Assembly: GCF_014200595.1 (NCBI RefSeq)
Contig: NZ_JACHCG010000001.1
Coordinates: 1,798,001-1,862,000, forward strand
Direction of reading: 5' to 3'
Source: Pedobacter cryoconitis
Lineage (GTDB): Bacteria; Bacteroidota; Bacteroidia; Sphingobacteriales; Sphingobacteriaceae
DNA length: 64,000 bases
Within the stretch, counting starts at the first letter, position 1; every line of letters begins with the position of its first letter. Both the position numbers and the translations under genes were made by a program. Positions 1 to 8,582 of this stretch are shown here, piece after piece. The notes below the pieces were generated by a model. That model was not told the origin of the DNA. It saw nothing but the letters and a program-made list of their open reading frames with translations, and searched no databases.

Positions 1-149
1 TCGTTTGCTCCTCCTCCGGTCAGGTCAAGTTCAGACAATTTGTAGCTCTGTTCAAAAGTTCCCTGTTCAAATTTTACAATATATTTTTGGTTCATATTGA
101 ACAAAGTTATCTTACATTCAGGATGCGGCAGTTCGGCGATTACTCTCAT
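1..149 (-). CDS. conserved hypothetical protein, N-terminal part (gene runs off the window)
   Basis: An open frame on the minus strand starts at the ATG at 149 and stays open to the window edge, giving 49 residues that begin MRVIAELPHPECKI and end LSELDLTGGGAN. There is no signal peptide or membrane segment in the visible part. The composition suggests a small soluble protein with beta-strands. I do not recognise a characterised family, though short cytosolic proteins beginning this way look common in Bacteroidota (recollection, not searched). It is divergent from the methionine sulfoxide reductase gene, and the 185-bp gap would hold both promoters. Confidence 0.6.
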   Translation of the reverse strand, partial: MRVIAELPHPECKITLFNMNQKYIVKFEQGTFEQSYKLSELDLTGGGAN

Positions 150-334
150 AAAAGAATTAAATTAGTGTATTAAAATCCGGTGAAGTTGCAGCTAAAAAGA
201 AACACAACCAAATAATTCGGTTAAATTTTAAAACGGCGCTGAGAATATTACCAACCCTTTACATCGATATGCAGGTGATTGTTTAATTTTAGAGTCTCAT
301 TAAACAGCATTAAAATTTAAAAGAAACCAGAATA

Positions 335-811
335 ATGGCAGAAGATCTACTGATTATAAAAACAGAAAGTAAAGAAGAACAGTACCAATCATTGATTCCG
401 CAAATTCAAGCTTTAATAAGCGGAGAAGATGACTTGATTGCTAACCTTGCTAACATCAGTGCAGCACTGAAAGAGCAGTTCGGGTGGCTATGGGTTGGCT
501 TTTACCTGGTTAAAGGAGAGGAGCTGGTTTTAGGTCCGTTTCAAGGCCCGGTAGCCTGTACAAGAATAAAATCCGGTAAAGGTGTGTGTGGAAGATCATG
601 GCAGGAAGCTAAAACATTCATTGTAGAGGATGTAGATAAATTCCCGGGACATATTGCATGCAGCTCAGCTTCAAGATCAGAGATTGTATTACCCATTGTT
701 ATAGATGGGGATGTATTTGGTGTATTGGATGCAGATAGTGCTGAACTGGCTCAATTTGACGAAATAGATGAATTGTACCTGAACCAGATAATCAGCTTTA
801 TTAAGGCCTGA
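335..811 (+). CDS. msrC: free methionine-(R)-sulfoxide reductase (GAF domain)
   Basis: This 158-residue protein is a single GAF domain of the fRMsr type, which reduces free (not protein-bound) methionine-R-sulfoxide in the cytosol and is recycled by thioredoxin. The three family cysteines are visible at residues 75, 85 and 109, in VACTRIKSGKGVCGRSW and HIACSSASRSEIVLP. Their spacing of 10 and 24 equals that of the E. coli enzyme (84, 94, 118). The length is normal for the family. It stands alone, with no same-strand partner within 190 bp, so it is probably a single-gene oxidative-stress or housekeeping unit. Confidence 0.93.
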   Translation: MAEDLLIIKTESKEEQYQSLIPQIQALISGEDDLIANLANISAALKEQFGWLWVGFYLVKGEELVLGPFQGPVACTRIKSGKGVCGRSWQEAKTFIVEDVDKFPGHIACSSASRSEIVLPIVIDGDVFGVLDADSAELAQFDEIDELYLNQIISFIKA

Positions 812-849
812 TGAATTGTCATTTAAATGTAACAAAGATTTAATTAGTG

Positions 850-877
850 TAGAATCATTCTAAATAGTATATCTTTG
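850..877 (+). promoter_or_regulatory. putative operator palindrome next to a -7 element
   Basis: A perfect 13-bp palindrome, TAGAATCATTCTA (850-862), lies 7 bp upstream of TATCTTTG (870-877), an exact match to the Bacteroidota -7 consensus TAnnTTTG. The palindrome would lie in the -33/-7 spacer, where a repressor would block the promoter. It resembles Fur/DtxR-type metal boxes in style (inference). The next gene is the methyltransferase at 1009. Confidence 0.4.
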
Positions 878-924
878 TGCTACCAAAGCAGCAAATTCAT
901 ACTGTTCAGTAATATTTATTAAAT

Positions 925-961
925 CCTGGTTGCCCGTACAAAAGAGTACGGGTAATACAGG
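925..961 (+). other. leader hairpin upstream of the methyltransferase
   Basis: The 5' leader can fold into a stem with arms CCCGTAC (933-939) and GTACGGG (946-952), extended by an outer CCTG/CAGG pair (925-928 with 958-961). There is no T-run after it, so it is not a classic terminator. I could not match it to a known riboswitch. Confidence 0.35.
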
Positions 962-1008
962 TACAAATCATAGCATTCTCCAATAATAAAACTGCTAATC
1001 TTTTACCT

Positions 1009-1686
1009 ATGTCAGCTCACCTTAATAAACCCGATTTTAAAGAAATAGCAGGTCAGTTAAGTTGCCCAAGCGGGGATACAGGGATAAAAACTGCTGAAAC
1101 GATGGCTGTTAATAATGGCCATATGATTGCGCTTACTATCGCAGCGCTGGATCCGAAATCCAATGACGTACTTTTAGAAATAGGGCCTGGAAATGGCTCG
1201 CATGTTATTTCGCTCTTAGCAGCGACCAAACATTTACTCTATTATGGGGTAGATATCTCAACATTGATGGTCCAGGAAGCCATCAGAATCAATAGCGAAG
1301 CTGTATCTTCAGGAAGAGCCGATTTCTCTTTATCAGATGGGATGCAACTAAACTTTGCAGCCGGCTTTTTTACTAAAGTATTTACTATAAATACGCTCTA
1401 TTTCTGGAAAGATCCAAAAGCTTATGTCACTGAAATACGAAGAGTACTTAGGCCAGGTGGTCTGTTTAGCCTGACTTTTGCTCCGCGTGAATTCATGGAG
1501 AAACTGCCATTTACTCCGTATGGCTTTCGTTTATACAGCAGGGAAGAAGCTGAAGAATTATTGATTAGTAATGGTTTTGAGATTGAAGAAGTGCATTTTC
1601 ACAAAGAAATGGTCAGGAGCAATGCTGCCGGTATGGAAGTAGAGCGTGACATTATCATTATCAATGCAATCAGATCTGCTGATTAA
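1009..1686 (+). CDS. class I SAM-dependent methyltransferase
   Basis: This 225-residue Rossmann-fold methyltransferase has the SAM-binding motif I, LLEIGPGNG, at residues 55-63, an acidic residue after strand 2 (YYGVDIS), a post-motif SDGMQLNF, and the common RRVLRPGGLFSLTF motif near residues 145-158. These fix the fold but not the substrate; members act on quinones, lipids or small molecules. No signal peptide or membrane segment is present. Its stop codon overlaps by 4 bp that of the convergent VOC gene. A leader of about 130 nt separates a good -7 element and possible operator from the start. Confidence 0.85.
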   Translation: MSAHLNKPDFKEIAGQLSCPSGDTGIKTAETMAVNNGHMIALTIAALDPKSNDVLLEIGPGNGSHVISLLAATKHLLYYGVDISTLMVQEAIRINSEAVSSGRADFSLSDGMQLNFAAGFFTKVFTINTLYFWKDPKAYVTEIRRVLRPGGLFSLTFAPREFMEKLPFTPYGFRLYSREEAEELLISNGFEIEEVHFHKEMVRSNAAGMEVERDIIIINAIRSAD

Positions 1687-2039
1687 CCATTAAAAGATAA
1701 TCTGTTTCCAAAAGGATCAATCACTTCCATATAGTCCACCTGATCATTCCAGGATTGTTTTTCCAGGCCCGGTCTGTTGAACTTATAATCCTTTGCCAGC
1801 AGCAATTGATGAAAGTCTTTCAGGTTTTCAAAATCAGCAATATAAGCTCTTGCGCCAGGGGTGCAATCTCCATGATGCTCAGTTAAATGTAGTAAAATAC
1901 CCTGCATTGAAACCTGCATATAAATAGGGGTACCTGTCTCTTTATGTTCCCAGTCAATCTTAAAGCCGAGCCAGTTTATGTAAAATTCTATTGCTTTATC
2001 GTAATCGAATATTCTGAAAATGGGGATAATCGTTGCCAT
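1683..2039 (-). CDS. VOC (glyoxalase/bleomycin resistance) superfamily protein
   Basis: The protein has 118 residues and one betaalphabetabetabeta VOC unit pattern: IIPIFRIFDYDKAIEFYINWLGFKIDW at the start and YMEVIDPFGNRLSFNG at the end, the usual C-terminal signature of glyoxalase/bleomycin-resistance proteins. The C-terminal glutamate of YMEVIDPFGN is a typical metal ligand. Homodimers of such single-domain proteins bind metal and small ligands, or sequester antibiotics; the substrate cannot be told from sequence. It is convergent with, and overlaps by 4 bp, the methyltransferase gene. It is about 140 bp downstream of nudK on the same strand. Confidence 0.82.
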   Translation of the reverse strand: MATIIPIFRIFDYDKAIEFYINWLGFKIDWEHKETGTPIYMQVSMQGILLHLTEHHGDCTPGARAYIADFENLKDFHQLLLAKDYKFNRPGLEKQSWNDQVDYMEVIDPFGNRLSFNG

Positions 2040-2182
2040 TTTTATTGGTGTTTAATCTGTTTCATAGCAGAGGAAGCTTTTACGGCCTCCTGCTGCATTT
2101 ATTTGTTAAATATAGGGTTGTAATTGGTTAAAGAAAAAAGTGTCTTTAGCGGTCAGATGTTGCGTTTTCAGCTAAGCGTTTT

Positions 2183-2761
2183 CTACACAATCTGGTGAAG
2201 TTTTACATATTGCAGCAACATAATTGTTTTTCCATCTTTAATTTCTCCATTGGCTACCATAGCCATTGCCTGATCAATGGAAAGTTCCAGCACTTCGATA
2301 TTTTCCTGCTCATGCGCCAATCCACCACCTTCATGTATTTTCATGTCCTTAGTGTAAGCTGCAATAAAGAAATATAAGATTTCTGTCACTGAACCCGGTG
2401 ACATATAGGCTTCAAATATTTTACGTACTTCAGTTACCTGATAGCCTGTTTCTTCTTCTGTTTCTCTTTTGATACAATCCTCAGCATTGTCTTTATCTAA
2501 TAATCCGGCGCAGGCCTCAATCAGTAATCCGGATTCATTTCCATTGATATAAGTAGGCAATCTGAATTGCCTGGTCAGGATAACAGTTTGTTGTTCTTTG
2601 TTATACAATAAAATTACTGCGCCATTTCCACGATCGTATGCTTCTCTGTCCTGCGTCTGTACTGTACCGTCTTTCAATGAATATTGGTAAGTTATCTTTT
2701 TAAGCGTATACCAGTTATCAGAAAGTAGTTCTGTGTTTATTATCTTTATGTTATCAATCAT
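2183..2761 (-). CDS. nudK: GDP-mannose pyrophosphatase NudK (Nudix hydrolase)
   Basis: This 192-residue protein closely follows E. coli NudK, which splits GDP-mannose to GMP and mannose-1-phosphate. Matching segments include [42 protein letters not shown] and YMSPGSVTE. The Nudix box runs from about residue 86 to 108 with the metal-binding core RETEEETGY (99-107). Length is as in the family, and no export signal is present. It is monocistronic; the divergence and gap to the PhyH gene suggest its own promoter near 2765-2800. Recognition is by remembered family sequence, so ADP-ribose or another sugar nucleotide is the main alternative substrate. Confidence 0.9.
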   Translation of the reverse strand: MIDNIKIINTELLSDNWYTLKKITYQYSLKDGTVQTQDREAYDRGNGAVILLYNKEQQTVILTRQFRLPTYINGNESGLLIEACAGLLDKDNAEDCIKRETEEETGYQVTEVRKIFEAYMSPGSVTEILYFFIAAYTKDMKIHEGGGLAHEQENIEVLELSIDQAMAMVANGEIKDGKTIMLLQYVKLHQIV

Positions 2762-2867
2762 TATATATCCTGTTATAAGCGCAAATTAGACAGAAATGGC
2801 CATATTTTGTTAATTTTCAGGAAATAATATTGACAGCTTTTAACATTGCTTTTATCGCACTCCCAGA

Positions 2868-3860
2868 TTACCACTTTTCCAAACCCAGCAATTTTTTGCC
2901 CAGAGGGGTAAGTTCTGCAACTGGATTTTTCTTTTCACGTTCCAATGGATCACCCGGAAAAGCATAACCCTGCATTGCTTCTCTATTTTCCCAGCTGCCA
3001 ATTCTCCATTGCCTCAAATCTTCATCCTCTTCCTGAGCAGGCATCATAGCAATATATTGAGCAACTCTTACTTGATCTGTACTTGTATTTGCTCTGATGC
3101 CATGAGGTTGTGAACTATTAAAAATGAGTAAATCTCCTGCTTCCAGTTTGATCTTTTCCAGTTTAAATCCTGTCGTATCTGGTTTGTAATGGTCGCGGTC
3201 TGCCGGCTGGGTCAATTTCCAGGTATCATAAGTGCGGAATAGTTCAGGAATACATTGAAAGCCTCCCATATTTTCATCTGTCTGGTCAGCTAAAGCCAAT
3301 ACACCCTGTACATTTTGAGGTTTTGTTTCCGGATCATAATCCCAGTGAATAAAACCTTTATACTCAAAACCCGGACGCAATGGGAAATTCAGATTTGCCC
3401 TGTCTATAGTTACCCATAACTTTTCCGTTCCCCAGATGTCGGCAAAAGCCTGGTGGACCTTTGGATACATTCTGTTATCCCATAACAGCTGGTGGTTATA
3501 GATTTCTACCATGCCAGTATTGTTTAATTCTGACATCTGCATTTGTGCATTAGGTTTTTTATACCAGCTCTCTATCACATCCGGATCTTTTCCTTCATAT
3601 GCCCATAGATAATCCGCAGTCTTTTTAACCTGATCCCGAGGAACCGCATTTTTGATCACTACATATCCATTTGTAATCCAGAAATCCCAATCTTGCTCAG
3701 TCAGCAAGCGTAAGGTTTTATCCTGACTACGATCATTCAAGCGGATCCCGCTGGATTTTGCAGTAGAAGGGTTCCCAGGTATATCCTGATGCGCCATTGT
3801 ATTCATTGTTTGATTTTCCATTTGATCTCTGTTTGTTAATTCAAAATTACCCGGATCCAA
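2868..3860 (-). CDS. phytanoyl-CoA dioxygenase (PhyH) family Fe(II)/2-oxoglutarate oxygenase
   Basis: The 330-residue frame holds a jelly-roll 2-oxoglutarate oxygenase. The iron triad is visible as HxD at H172-x-D174 (FIHWDYD) and the distal H253 (SSQPHGIRANTS), with R265 (DQVRVAQYI) as the likely 2OG anchor. The core begins around residue 50 with the PhyH-like LTEQDWDFWITNGYVVIKNAVP. The first 40 residues look disordered, and a later start (M14 or M19) is possible. The substrate is unknown; PhyH proteins hydroxylate lipids, amino acids or natural products. An AraC-family gene is divergently placed 116 bp away, which suggests that it controls this oxygenase. Confidence 0.82.
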   Translation of the reverse strand: MDPGNFELTNRDQMENQTMNTMAHQDIPGNPSTAKSSGIRLNDRSQDKTLRLLTEQDWDFWITNGYVVIKNAVPRDQVKKTADYLWAYEGKDPDVIESWYKKPNAQMQMSELNNTGMVEIYNHQLLWDNRMYPKVHQAFADIWGTEKLWVTIDRANLNFPLRPGFEYKGFIHWDYDPETKPQNVQGVLALADQTDENMGGFQCIPELFRTYDTWKLTQPADRDHYKPDTTGFKLEKIKLEAGDLLIFNSSQPHGIRANTSTDQVRVAQYIAMMPAQEEDEDLRQWRIGSWENREAMQGYAFPGDPLEREKKNPVAELTPLGKKLLGLEKW

Positions 3861-3976
3861 AGCACCGTTTCTTCTTTGTAATGATCAATATTTGCTCTGT
3901 ATTGATTTAATAGGTATGTTTAAGAATCAAAAGATGATAATAGCGCATTTATTTCGATAAAAAACAAAGACATCAA

Positions 3977-4834
3977 ATGAATGAAATACAACTGGAGAAA
4001 ATAAATTTTGACGTAGGTAAGTCTTTCAAGTATTTCTCTCCGAGACTAAGAAATACGTTCTTCTGGCATTTCCATGCTGAATATGAACTTGTTTATGTGG
4101 AAGCCGATGCTGGTATCCGTCATGTTGGCTCTCACATCTCTGGTTATACGCAAAGTGACCTCGTTTTTATTGGAAGAAATCTTCCGCATCTTAATTTTGA
4201 TTACAGGTTGAGGAATGATTATCATCAAATCGTAGTTCAGCTAAGAACAGATTTCCTGGGTTCAGCTATAAGTACTTCACCAGAGTTTTCGGCAATTGAT
4301 CAATTGTTTAAGAAAGCAGCTTTAGGCATTGCCTTCCATAGAGAGACAAAAACTATTGCAGTTAATAAGCTAAAAGAACTGGCAGCGCTTGATTCTTTTC
4401 AGCAACTGATCGGATTAGTTGAAATCTTTCAGCTCCTGGCGCATTCAACAGAAACCGAAATATTAAATGATGAAAAGATGAGTATATCTTTCTTTTTGAA
4501 AGATAAAATAAGGATGGGAGCCATCTATGAATATATTGATATGCATTATAATCAAAAACCAGATGTCAATATTGTCGCTTCAAAAGTAAATCTGACCACT
4601 GCTGCATTTTGCCGTTATTTTAAAAAACAAACCAATATGACCTTTACAGATTTTGTGAATCAATACCGGATTGATCTGGCTAAGAATCTGTTAATGCAGG
4701 ATAAAAATGTAACTGAAACCTGTTATGCAGTAGGTTTTGAAAGCTTATCTTATTTCAATAAGTTATTTAATAAAATTGTTGGACAGAACCCTTCTGCCTT
4801 TAAAAAGAACTGGTTCCAGTCTTTTTCTTCTTAA
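3977..4834 (+). CDS. AraC family transcriptional regulator
   Basis: This 285-residue protein has an N-terminal cupin-like sensor domain (about 15-170, with the FFWHFHAEYELVYV pattern) and a C-terminal double helix-turn-helix (about 185-282). In the latter, VNIVASKVNLTTAAFCRYFKKQ and CYAVGFESLSYFNKLFNKIVGQNPSAFKK are the two HTH units of AraC/XylS proteins. Cupin-sensor AraC regulators usually sense a sugar or small metabolite. It is divergent from the PhyH oxygenase gene, its likely target. The ligand cannot be read from sequence. Confidence 0.9.
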   Translation: MNEIQLEKINFDVGKSFKYFSPRLRNTFFWHFHAEYELVYVEADAGIRHVGSHISGYTQSDLVFIGRNLPHLNFDYRLRNDYHQIVVQLRTDFLGSAISTSPEFSAIDQLFKKAALGIAFHRETKTIAVNKLKELAALDSFQQLIGLVEIFQLLAHSTETEILNDEKMSISFFLKDKIRMGAIYEYIDMHYNQKPDVNIVASKVNLTTAAFCRYFKKQTNMTFTDFVNQYRIDLAKNLLMQDKNVTETCYAVGFESLSYFNKLFNKIVGQNPSAFKKNWFQSFSS

Positions 4835-4969
4835 GTAACCAGTTGTCTCCTGCTAAAATTACCTTTTGTCAAAACGATAACGCAGGTCGTCAATTAGTTT
4901 TCTGTAAAAGTTTATAGCATACGTTCTTCGTGAAGATTTATAAAATCAAATCACAGCTAAAAAAGAAAT

Positions 4970-5887
4970 ATGAAAATTTTACAGTATTGCCTGATCATTA
5001 TTGGACTGGGCTTAAGTTTGAAAGCCAGCGCCCAAACAGGGATTTCTGGGACGATTAAGGCAGATTACGTTCCTTTCTCTAATTACATAAGAGCAGACAG
5101 TGTTAAAACTGGTTCGACCAGTAATTTTAAACGAATGCAGTTAGGGTTCAGCATTCCTCTTTCTGTCAAAACCGATTCCTCAGGACGACCAAAAATGTGG
5201 GCTGTAAACGTAAGTGGATCTTATGCTAAAATGGAAAACCGGGATTACGGGACAAAATTATTTCCTACAGAACTATTAAATGCCCAGGTTGGATTAGTCC
5301 ACATGCGCCCGATCAGCAGAACATGGTCAATTATGGCGATGGCTTCTGTAGGTGTTTATACCGACATGGAGAAAGTAACCGGTGATGATATCCTGGTGCA
5401 AGGAGGAGTACTGTTTATTAAAAACTTCAATCCCCGTCTGGCTTTAGGCTTTGGGCCGGTTGTTTCCAATACTTTTGGTGTTCCTATGGTCTTACCTGGT
5501 ATCTACTTTAACTGGCTTACTGCCGGACGCTACCGTTTACATGTCAATTTCCCAGAGAATATAGAGTTCGGTGCACAGTTGAGCCCTTCTTTTGAACTTA
5601 AATCGGTTGTTGAGCTTAGTGGAATGACTGCTGAAGTAAACAGGGACGATAAATCCATGCTATTAGGTTATCTGCAAATTGTAGCGGGTTTGAGGCCGGA
5701 ATTTAAGCTGGGGAAATCAGTGACACTACAATTGACAGCGGGCACGACATTAACCCGGCAATTTTCTACGACAAGCAGAAAACTGAAGGACTTCTTTAAA
5801 GCAAAAGAACAGAAAGATCCGAGTTTCTCTACCACTGCTTATGGAGCAGTTGCACTCAAATGGAACCTGAGTAAAATCAAGAAATAA
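4970..5887 (+). CDS. predicted outer-membrane beta-barrel protein, function unknown
   Basis: The 305-residue protein starts with a clear Sec signal peptide (about 1-22, ending ASAQ). Alternating aromatic/polar strands such as MWAVNVSGSYAKM, SIMAMASVGVYTDM, LQIVAGLRPEFKL and AYGAVALKWNLS follow through to the end, as expected for a 10-14 strand barrel. It resembles the DUF6268-type Bacteroidota outer-membrane proteins (from memory, not searched). No lipobox is present. It is convergent with the lytTR/lytS pair, with a terminator hairpin between, so it is probably transcribed alone. Confidence 0.7.
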   Translation: MKILQYCLIIIGLGLSLKASAQTGISGTIKADYVPFSNYIRADSVKTGSTSNFKRMQLGFSIPLSVKTDSSGRPKMWAVNVSGSYAKMENRDYGTKLFPTELLNAQVGLVHMRPISRTWSIMAMASVGVYTDMEKVTGDDILVQGGVLFIKNFNPRLALGFGPVVSNTFGVPMVLPGIYFNWLTAGRYRLHVNFPENIEFGAQLSPSFELKSVVELSGMTAEVNRDDKSMLLGYLQIVAGLRPEFKLGKSVTLQLTAGTTLTRQFSTTSRKLKDFFKAKEQKDPSFSTTAYGAVALKWNLSKIKK

Positions 5888-5890
5888 GAG

Positions 5891-5920
5891 GTATAAAAAA
5901 ACCTCTTGAAAAGAGGTGTT
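5891..5920 (-). terminator. Rho-independent terminator for the lytS-lytTR unit
   Basis: The arms ACCTCTT (5901-5907) and AAGAGGT (5911-5917) form a tight hairpin with a 3-nt loop. On the minus strand it is followed by seven T residues (5894-5900), as expected for termination after the response-regulator gene ending at 5946. On the plus strand only a weak T-run follows. Confidence 0.75.
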
Positions 5921-5945
5921 TAACTGTGGTCTATAGGGAATCAGT

Positions 5946-6686
5946 TTATCTGCTAAGCAATTTCGTATAGACCACCTCTTTTAACAGGTCTTCACGGCGA
6001 TTTCTGGAAATAGGAAGTTCATTGCCATTGATGAATATCCTGCCACCAGAAACTGAATCAATGTGGCTTATATTAATCAGGTAGGACTTATGAATTCTGA
6101 AAAAGTTATCGCTGGGTAAGGTCTCCTCCAGTGAGATCATCGTTTGGTGGATGATCAGTTCACGATCTTTAAAATGGAGTTTGGCATAATTCTGCATTCC
6201 TTCGATATATAAGATATCTACCCAGGATATCTTCTGGAAGCTATCACCCTGACGTACATATAAAAAAGTATCAATTGATTGCGGATGTTTAGGTGTTATA
6301 TTCATTAAATGATGTTGTCTGGCCTTTAGCGCGGCTTGATAGAATCTTTTGAAAGTGATAGGTTTCAGCAGATAATCTACAATTGAAAGTCGGTAACCTT
6401 CTAGCGCGTGCTCAGAATAAGCGGTAGTCAGGATAGTTAATGGAGGATGTTCCAAAGATTCCAGAAACTCGAGTCCGGAAAGGTAAGGCATATTGATATC
6501 AAGAAACAGCAAATCGATATTTCCCTGCTGTAAATAATTTGCTGCTTCCATAGCATTGGCACATGTGCCGGCAACTTGTAGAAAATCCAGTCTACTGCAA
6601 AAATCCATGATACTTTCTCTTGCGACAGGTTCGTCGTCAATCACCAGGCATTGTAAAGGAGCTTCATATGTAGGGTTATGTGACAT
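5946..6686 (-). CDS. LytTR-family response regulator
   Basis: This 246-residue protein has a receiver domain (about 12-128) with acidic residues D17 and D18, phospho-acceptor D63 (LLFLDINMP) and K108 (YLLKPI). A LytTR DNA-binding domain follows (about 142-240), with IEGMQNYAKLHF, FFRIHKSYLINISHI and LPISRNRREDLLK. The start follows the sensor kinase stop by 2 bp, so the two genes form a classic LytS/LytR-type operon transcribed kinase first. Such pairs in Bacteroidota control nearby envelope or metabolic genes. The targets here are unknown; the outer-membrane genes on either side are candidates (inference). Confidence 0.93.
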   Translation of the reverse strand: MSHNPTYEAPLQCLVIDDEPVARESIMDFCSRLDFLQVAGTCANAMEAANYLQQGNIDLLFLDINMPYLSGLEFLESLEHPPLTILTTAYSEHALEGYRLSIVDYLLKPITFKRFYQAALKARQHHLMNITPKHPQSIDTFLYVRQGDSFQKISWVDILYIEGMQNYAKLHFKDRELIIHQTMISLEETLPSDNFFRIHKSYLINISHIDSVSGGRIFINGNELPISRNRREDLLKEVVYTKLLSR

Positions 6687-6688
6687 AT

Positions 6689-7747
6689 TTATTTCTTTTG
6701 GGATAGTTGGATAGTCAATGCGACTTTGAATGTATTAATTGTTTTATCTATACTCAGCTGATGCTGCTGCGGATATAAGAGGATAAGTCTTTTTCTTACA
6801 TTTTCAAGGCCAAGTCCATGACTATTGCCTTGTCTGGGTTGTTGCACAGAAGCCGAATTCTCTAACGTAAAAATCAGTTCGTTACCCTGTTGGCTCAGCA
6901 TTAAGGTTACATATCCTTTTTCCATAGGCAAGCGCGATACGTGCTTAAATGCGTTCTCGACAAAAGGAACCAACAAAAGAGGAACAATGTTCCTCTTTCC
7001 GTCTTTGATGTTCCAAACGCAATCTACCTTTAATTCATCTCCCCAGCGGATTTTCTCCACAGCCACCAGATCTTTCAGGTATTGTACTTCACGTTCCAAT
7101 AGCACAGTTTCTCTGTTACATTCATAAAGCTGATATCTTAATATATCAGAAAATTTGACTAGCAGGACAGAAGCTAATTCCACATTTTTCTGCATCAGGA
7201 TATGAATGTGGTTTAATACATTGAACATTAAATGCGGATTAATCTGATCCTGAAGTATCCTTAATTGTGCTTCGAGATGGGCTTGTTGTAAGCGTGCATG
7301 ATTTTTTTCTATTTTTCCATGTTCCTGATAAAAGCGTATACCACAGGCGGTGGCGTTGATCAGTATAGCTGAAGGAATAGCGCTCCCTAATTTCAGCCAG
7401 AAGTCGCTGTAAGCAAGCATTCTTCCAACAGTATCATACTTTGTTCCATGTAAGAATAACCAGTAACATCCTACTGCTGCACCTGCAAATACTGAAGAGA
7501 GAAAGAGTGTTATAAAAAAACATTGAATGGCGAAAACTTTCATTTTTCCGGTTGCCATTGCCTTTGGCAGTAAAAAGTCACTTAAAGTATGAGCTGATAT
7601 GATAGAGCTGATCATAATCACAAATGAGACAGAGGTCGCTAAGATCAGCGGGTAATCCCGGATCATTTGTGTCCAGAAAGCAATTTCCAGGATGATCCAG
7701 AAGGTGGCTACGATGAGCCAGTGTTTATTGAAAATACGGATTTTCAT
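6689..7747 (-). CDS. LytS-like membrane sensor histidine kinase (His_kinase/HATPase)
   Basis: The 352 residues begin with about four hydrophobic membrane segments (roughly 10-30, 34-58, 70-100, 118-138) and a short coiled linker. The His_kinase core then carries the phospho-acceptor motif QINPHLMFNVLNH with H172. An HATPase domain follows, with the N box LVPFVENAFKH and the G box GLGLENVRKRL. This is the pattern of integral-membrane LytS/YehU-type kinases that have no extracytoplasmic sensor domain. It is co-transcribed with the response regulator gene immediately downstream. A terminator-like hairpin separates it from the upstream minus-strand gene, so its promoter must lie in 7748-7780. Confidence 0.92.
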   Translation of the reverse strand: MKIRIFNKHWLIVATFWIILEIAFWTQMIRDYPLILATSVSFVIMISSIISAHTLSDFLLPKAMATGKMKVFAIQCFFITLFLSSVFAGAAVGCYWLFLHGTKYDTVGRMLAYSDFWLKLGSAIPSAILINATACGIRFYQEHGKIEKNHARLQQAHLEAQLRILQDQINPHLMFNVLNHIHILMQKNVELASVLLVKFSDILRYQLYECNRETVLLEREVQYLKDLVAVEKIRWGDELKVDCVWNIKDGKRNIVPLLLVPFVENAFKHVSRLPMEKGYVTLMLSQQGNELIFTLENSASVQQPRQGNSHGLGLENVRKRLILLYPQQHQLSIDKTINTFKVALTIQLSQKK

Positions 7748-7781
7748 GGAGTTGTTATTGCGTTTTTAGCTTATAAATTAA

Positions 7782-7822
7782 AAAAGCTTACAGGAGCATA
7801 AGATGGCTCCTGAAGCTTTTCT
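7782..7822 (-). terminator. Rho-independent terminator after the OMP gene
   Basis: An imperfect inverted repeat pairs AAAAGCTT-A-CAGGAGC (from 7783) with GCTCCTGAAGCTTTT (7806-7820), with one bulged base. On the minus strand it ends in a T-run, which suits termination of the gene ending at 7857. It lies just upstream of lytS. Confidence 0.65.
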
Positions 7823-7856
7823 GTATTTTTCAAATGGCCTAAATTAGTAAGAATTT

Positions 7857-8465
7857 TTAGAAGATCATGAAGCCAATGCTTGCCTGGAAGGTGAGCGGGC
7901 GGGATTTGAAATCGCTGCTCATTTTTGTTAACGAACCCTGAGCACTTAAATCAATAGTGATTTTACCCAGATCAACACCAACACCGGCAACATAACCAAT
8001 ATTTGATTTATCGAATTTCTTAAAGGACTCTTTGACCTCCTGTAAGATACGGGCTTTATCATTTAATATATAAGAATAAACACCACCTCCGAACACTCTG
8101 AGGTTCAGGTTCTCCGATTTTAATATTTTATAACCGATCGTTACAGGAACATCAATGCTATTCCATGAGCTTTTTCCGTTACCCAGTGTATTGGATTCTA
8201 CTTTAGAAGATTTGTGCGAATACAGGAGTTCTCCTTGTACATACAATTTAGAGATGTCCACTCTTGTAAAAGCGCCAGCAGAATAACCGGCTGAATATTT
8301 GTTTTTTAGATCGCCATAATTGAGACTTAAATCGGTGAAATTTGCTCCTCCTTTTAAACCAATGTGAATAGGGGTAGCATTTTGTGATTTTGCCTGAGTA
8401 GAAATTAAAGCAAGTGCAACCATAGGGATTAGAAATAGACTTCTTTTGTTGAATTGAATTTTCAT
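7857..8465 (-). CDS. PorT-family outer-membrane beta-barrel protein
   Basis: A 202-residue protein with a signal peptide (about 1-27, ending TQAKSQ) followed by an eight-strand barrel pattern: IHIGLKGGANFTDLSL, YSAGYSAGAFTRVDI, LYVQGELLYSHKS, VPVTIGYKIL and LTFQASIGFMIF, with a C-terminal aromatic residue for barrel assembly. This is the PF13568-type (outer membrane protein beta-barrel domain) arrangement that is abundant in Bacteroidota. The molecular role is unknown. It is a single gene bounded by a terminator downstream, and its AT-rich leader starts right before 8466. Confidence 0.82.
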   Translation of the reverse strand: MKIQFNKRSLFLIPMVALALISTQAKSQNATPIHIGLKGGANFTDLSLNYGDLKNKYSAGYSAGAFTRVDISKLYVQGELLYSHKSSKVESNTLGNGKSSWNSIDVPVTIGYKILKSENLNLRVFGGGVYSYILNDKARILQEVKESFKKFDKSNIGYVAGVGVDLGKITIDLSAQGSLTKMSSDFKSRPLTFQASIGFMIF

Positions 8466-8582
8466 ATTTATATATTTTCAACAAAAAAACAGAATCCCCA
8501 CAGGGTTTAAGAAACAATTTGACCAATTGCAGTCAGGTAATGACAGCAGGTTGTTCCTGAGTGGTGTTCAGCAAATGAGAAT

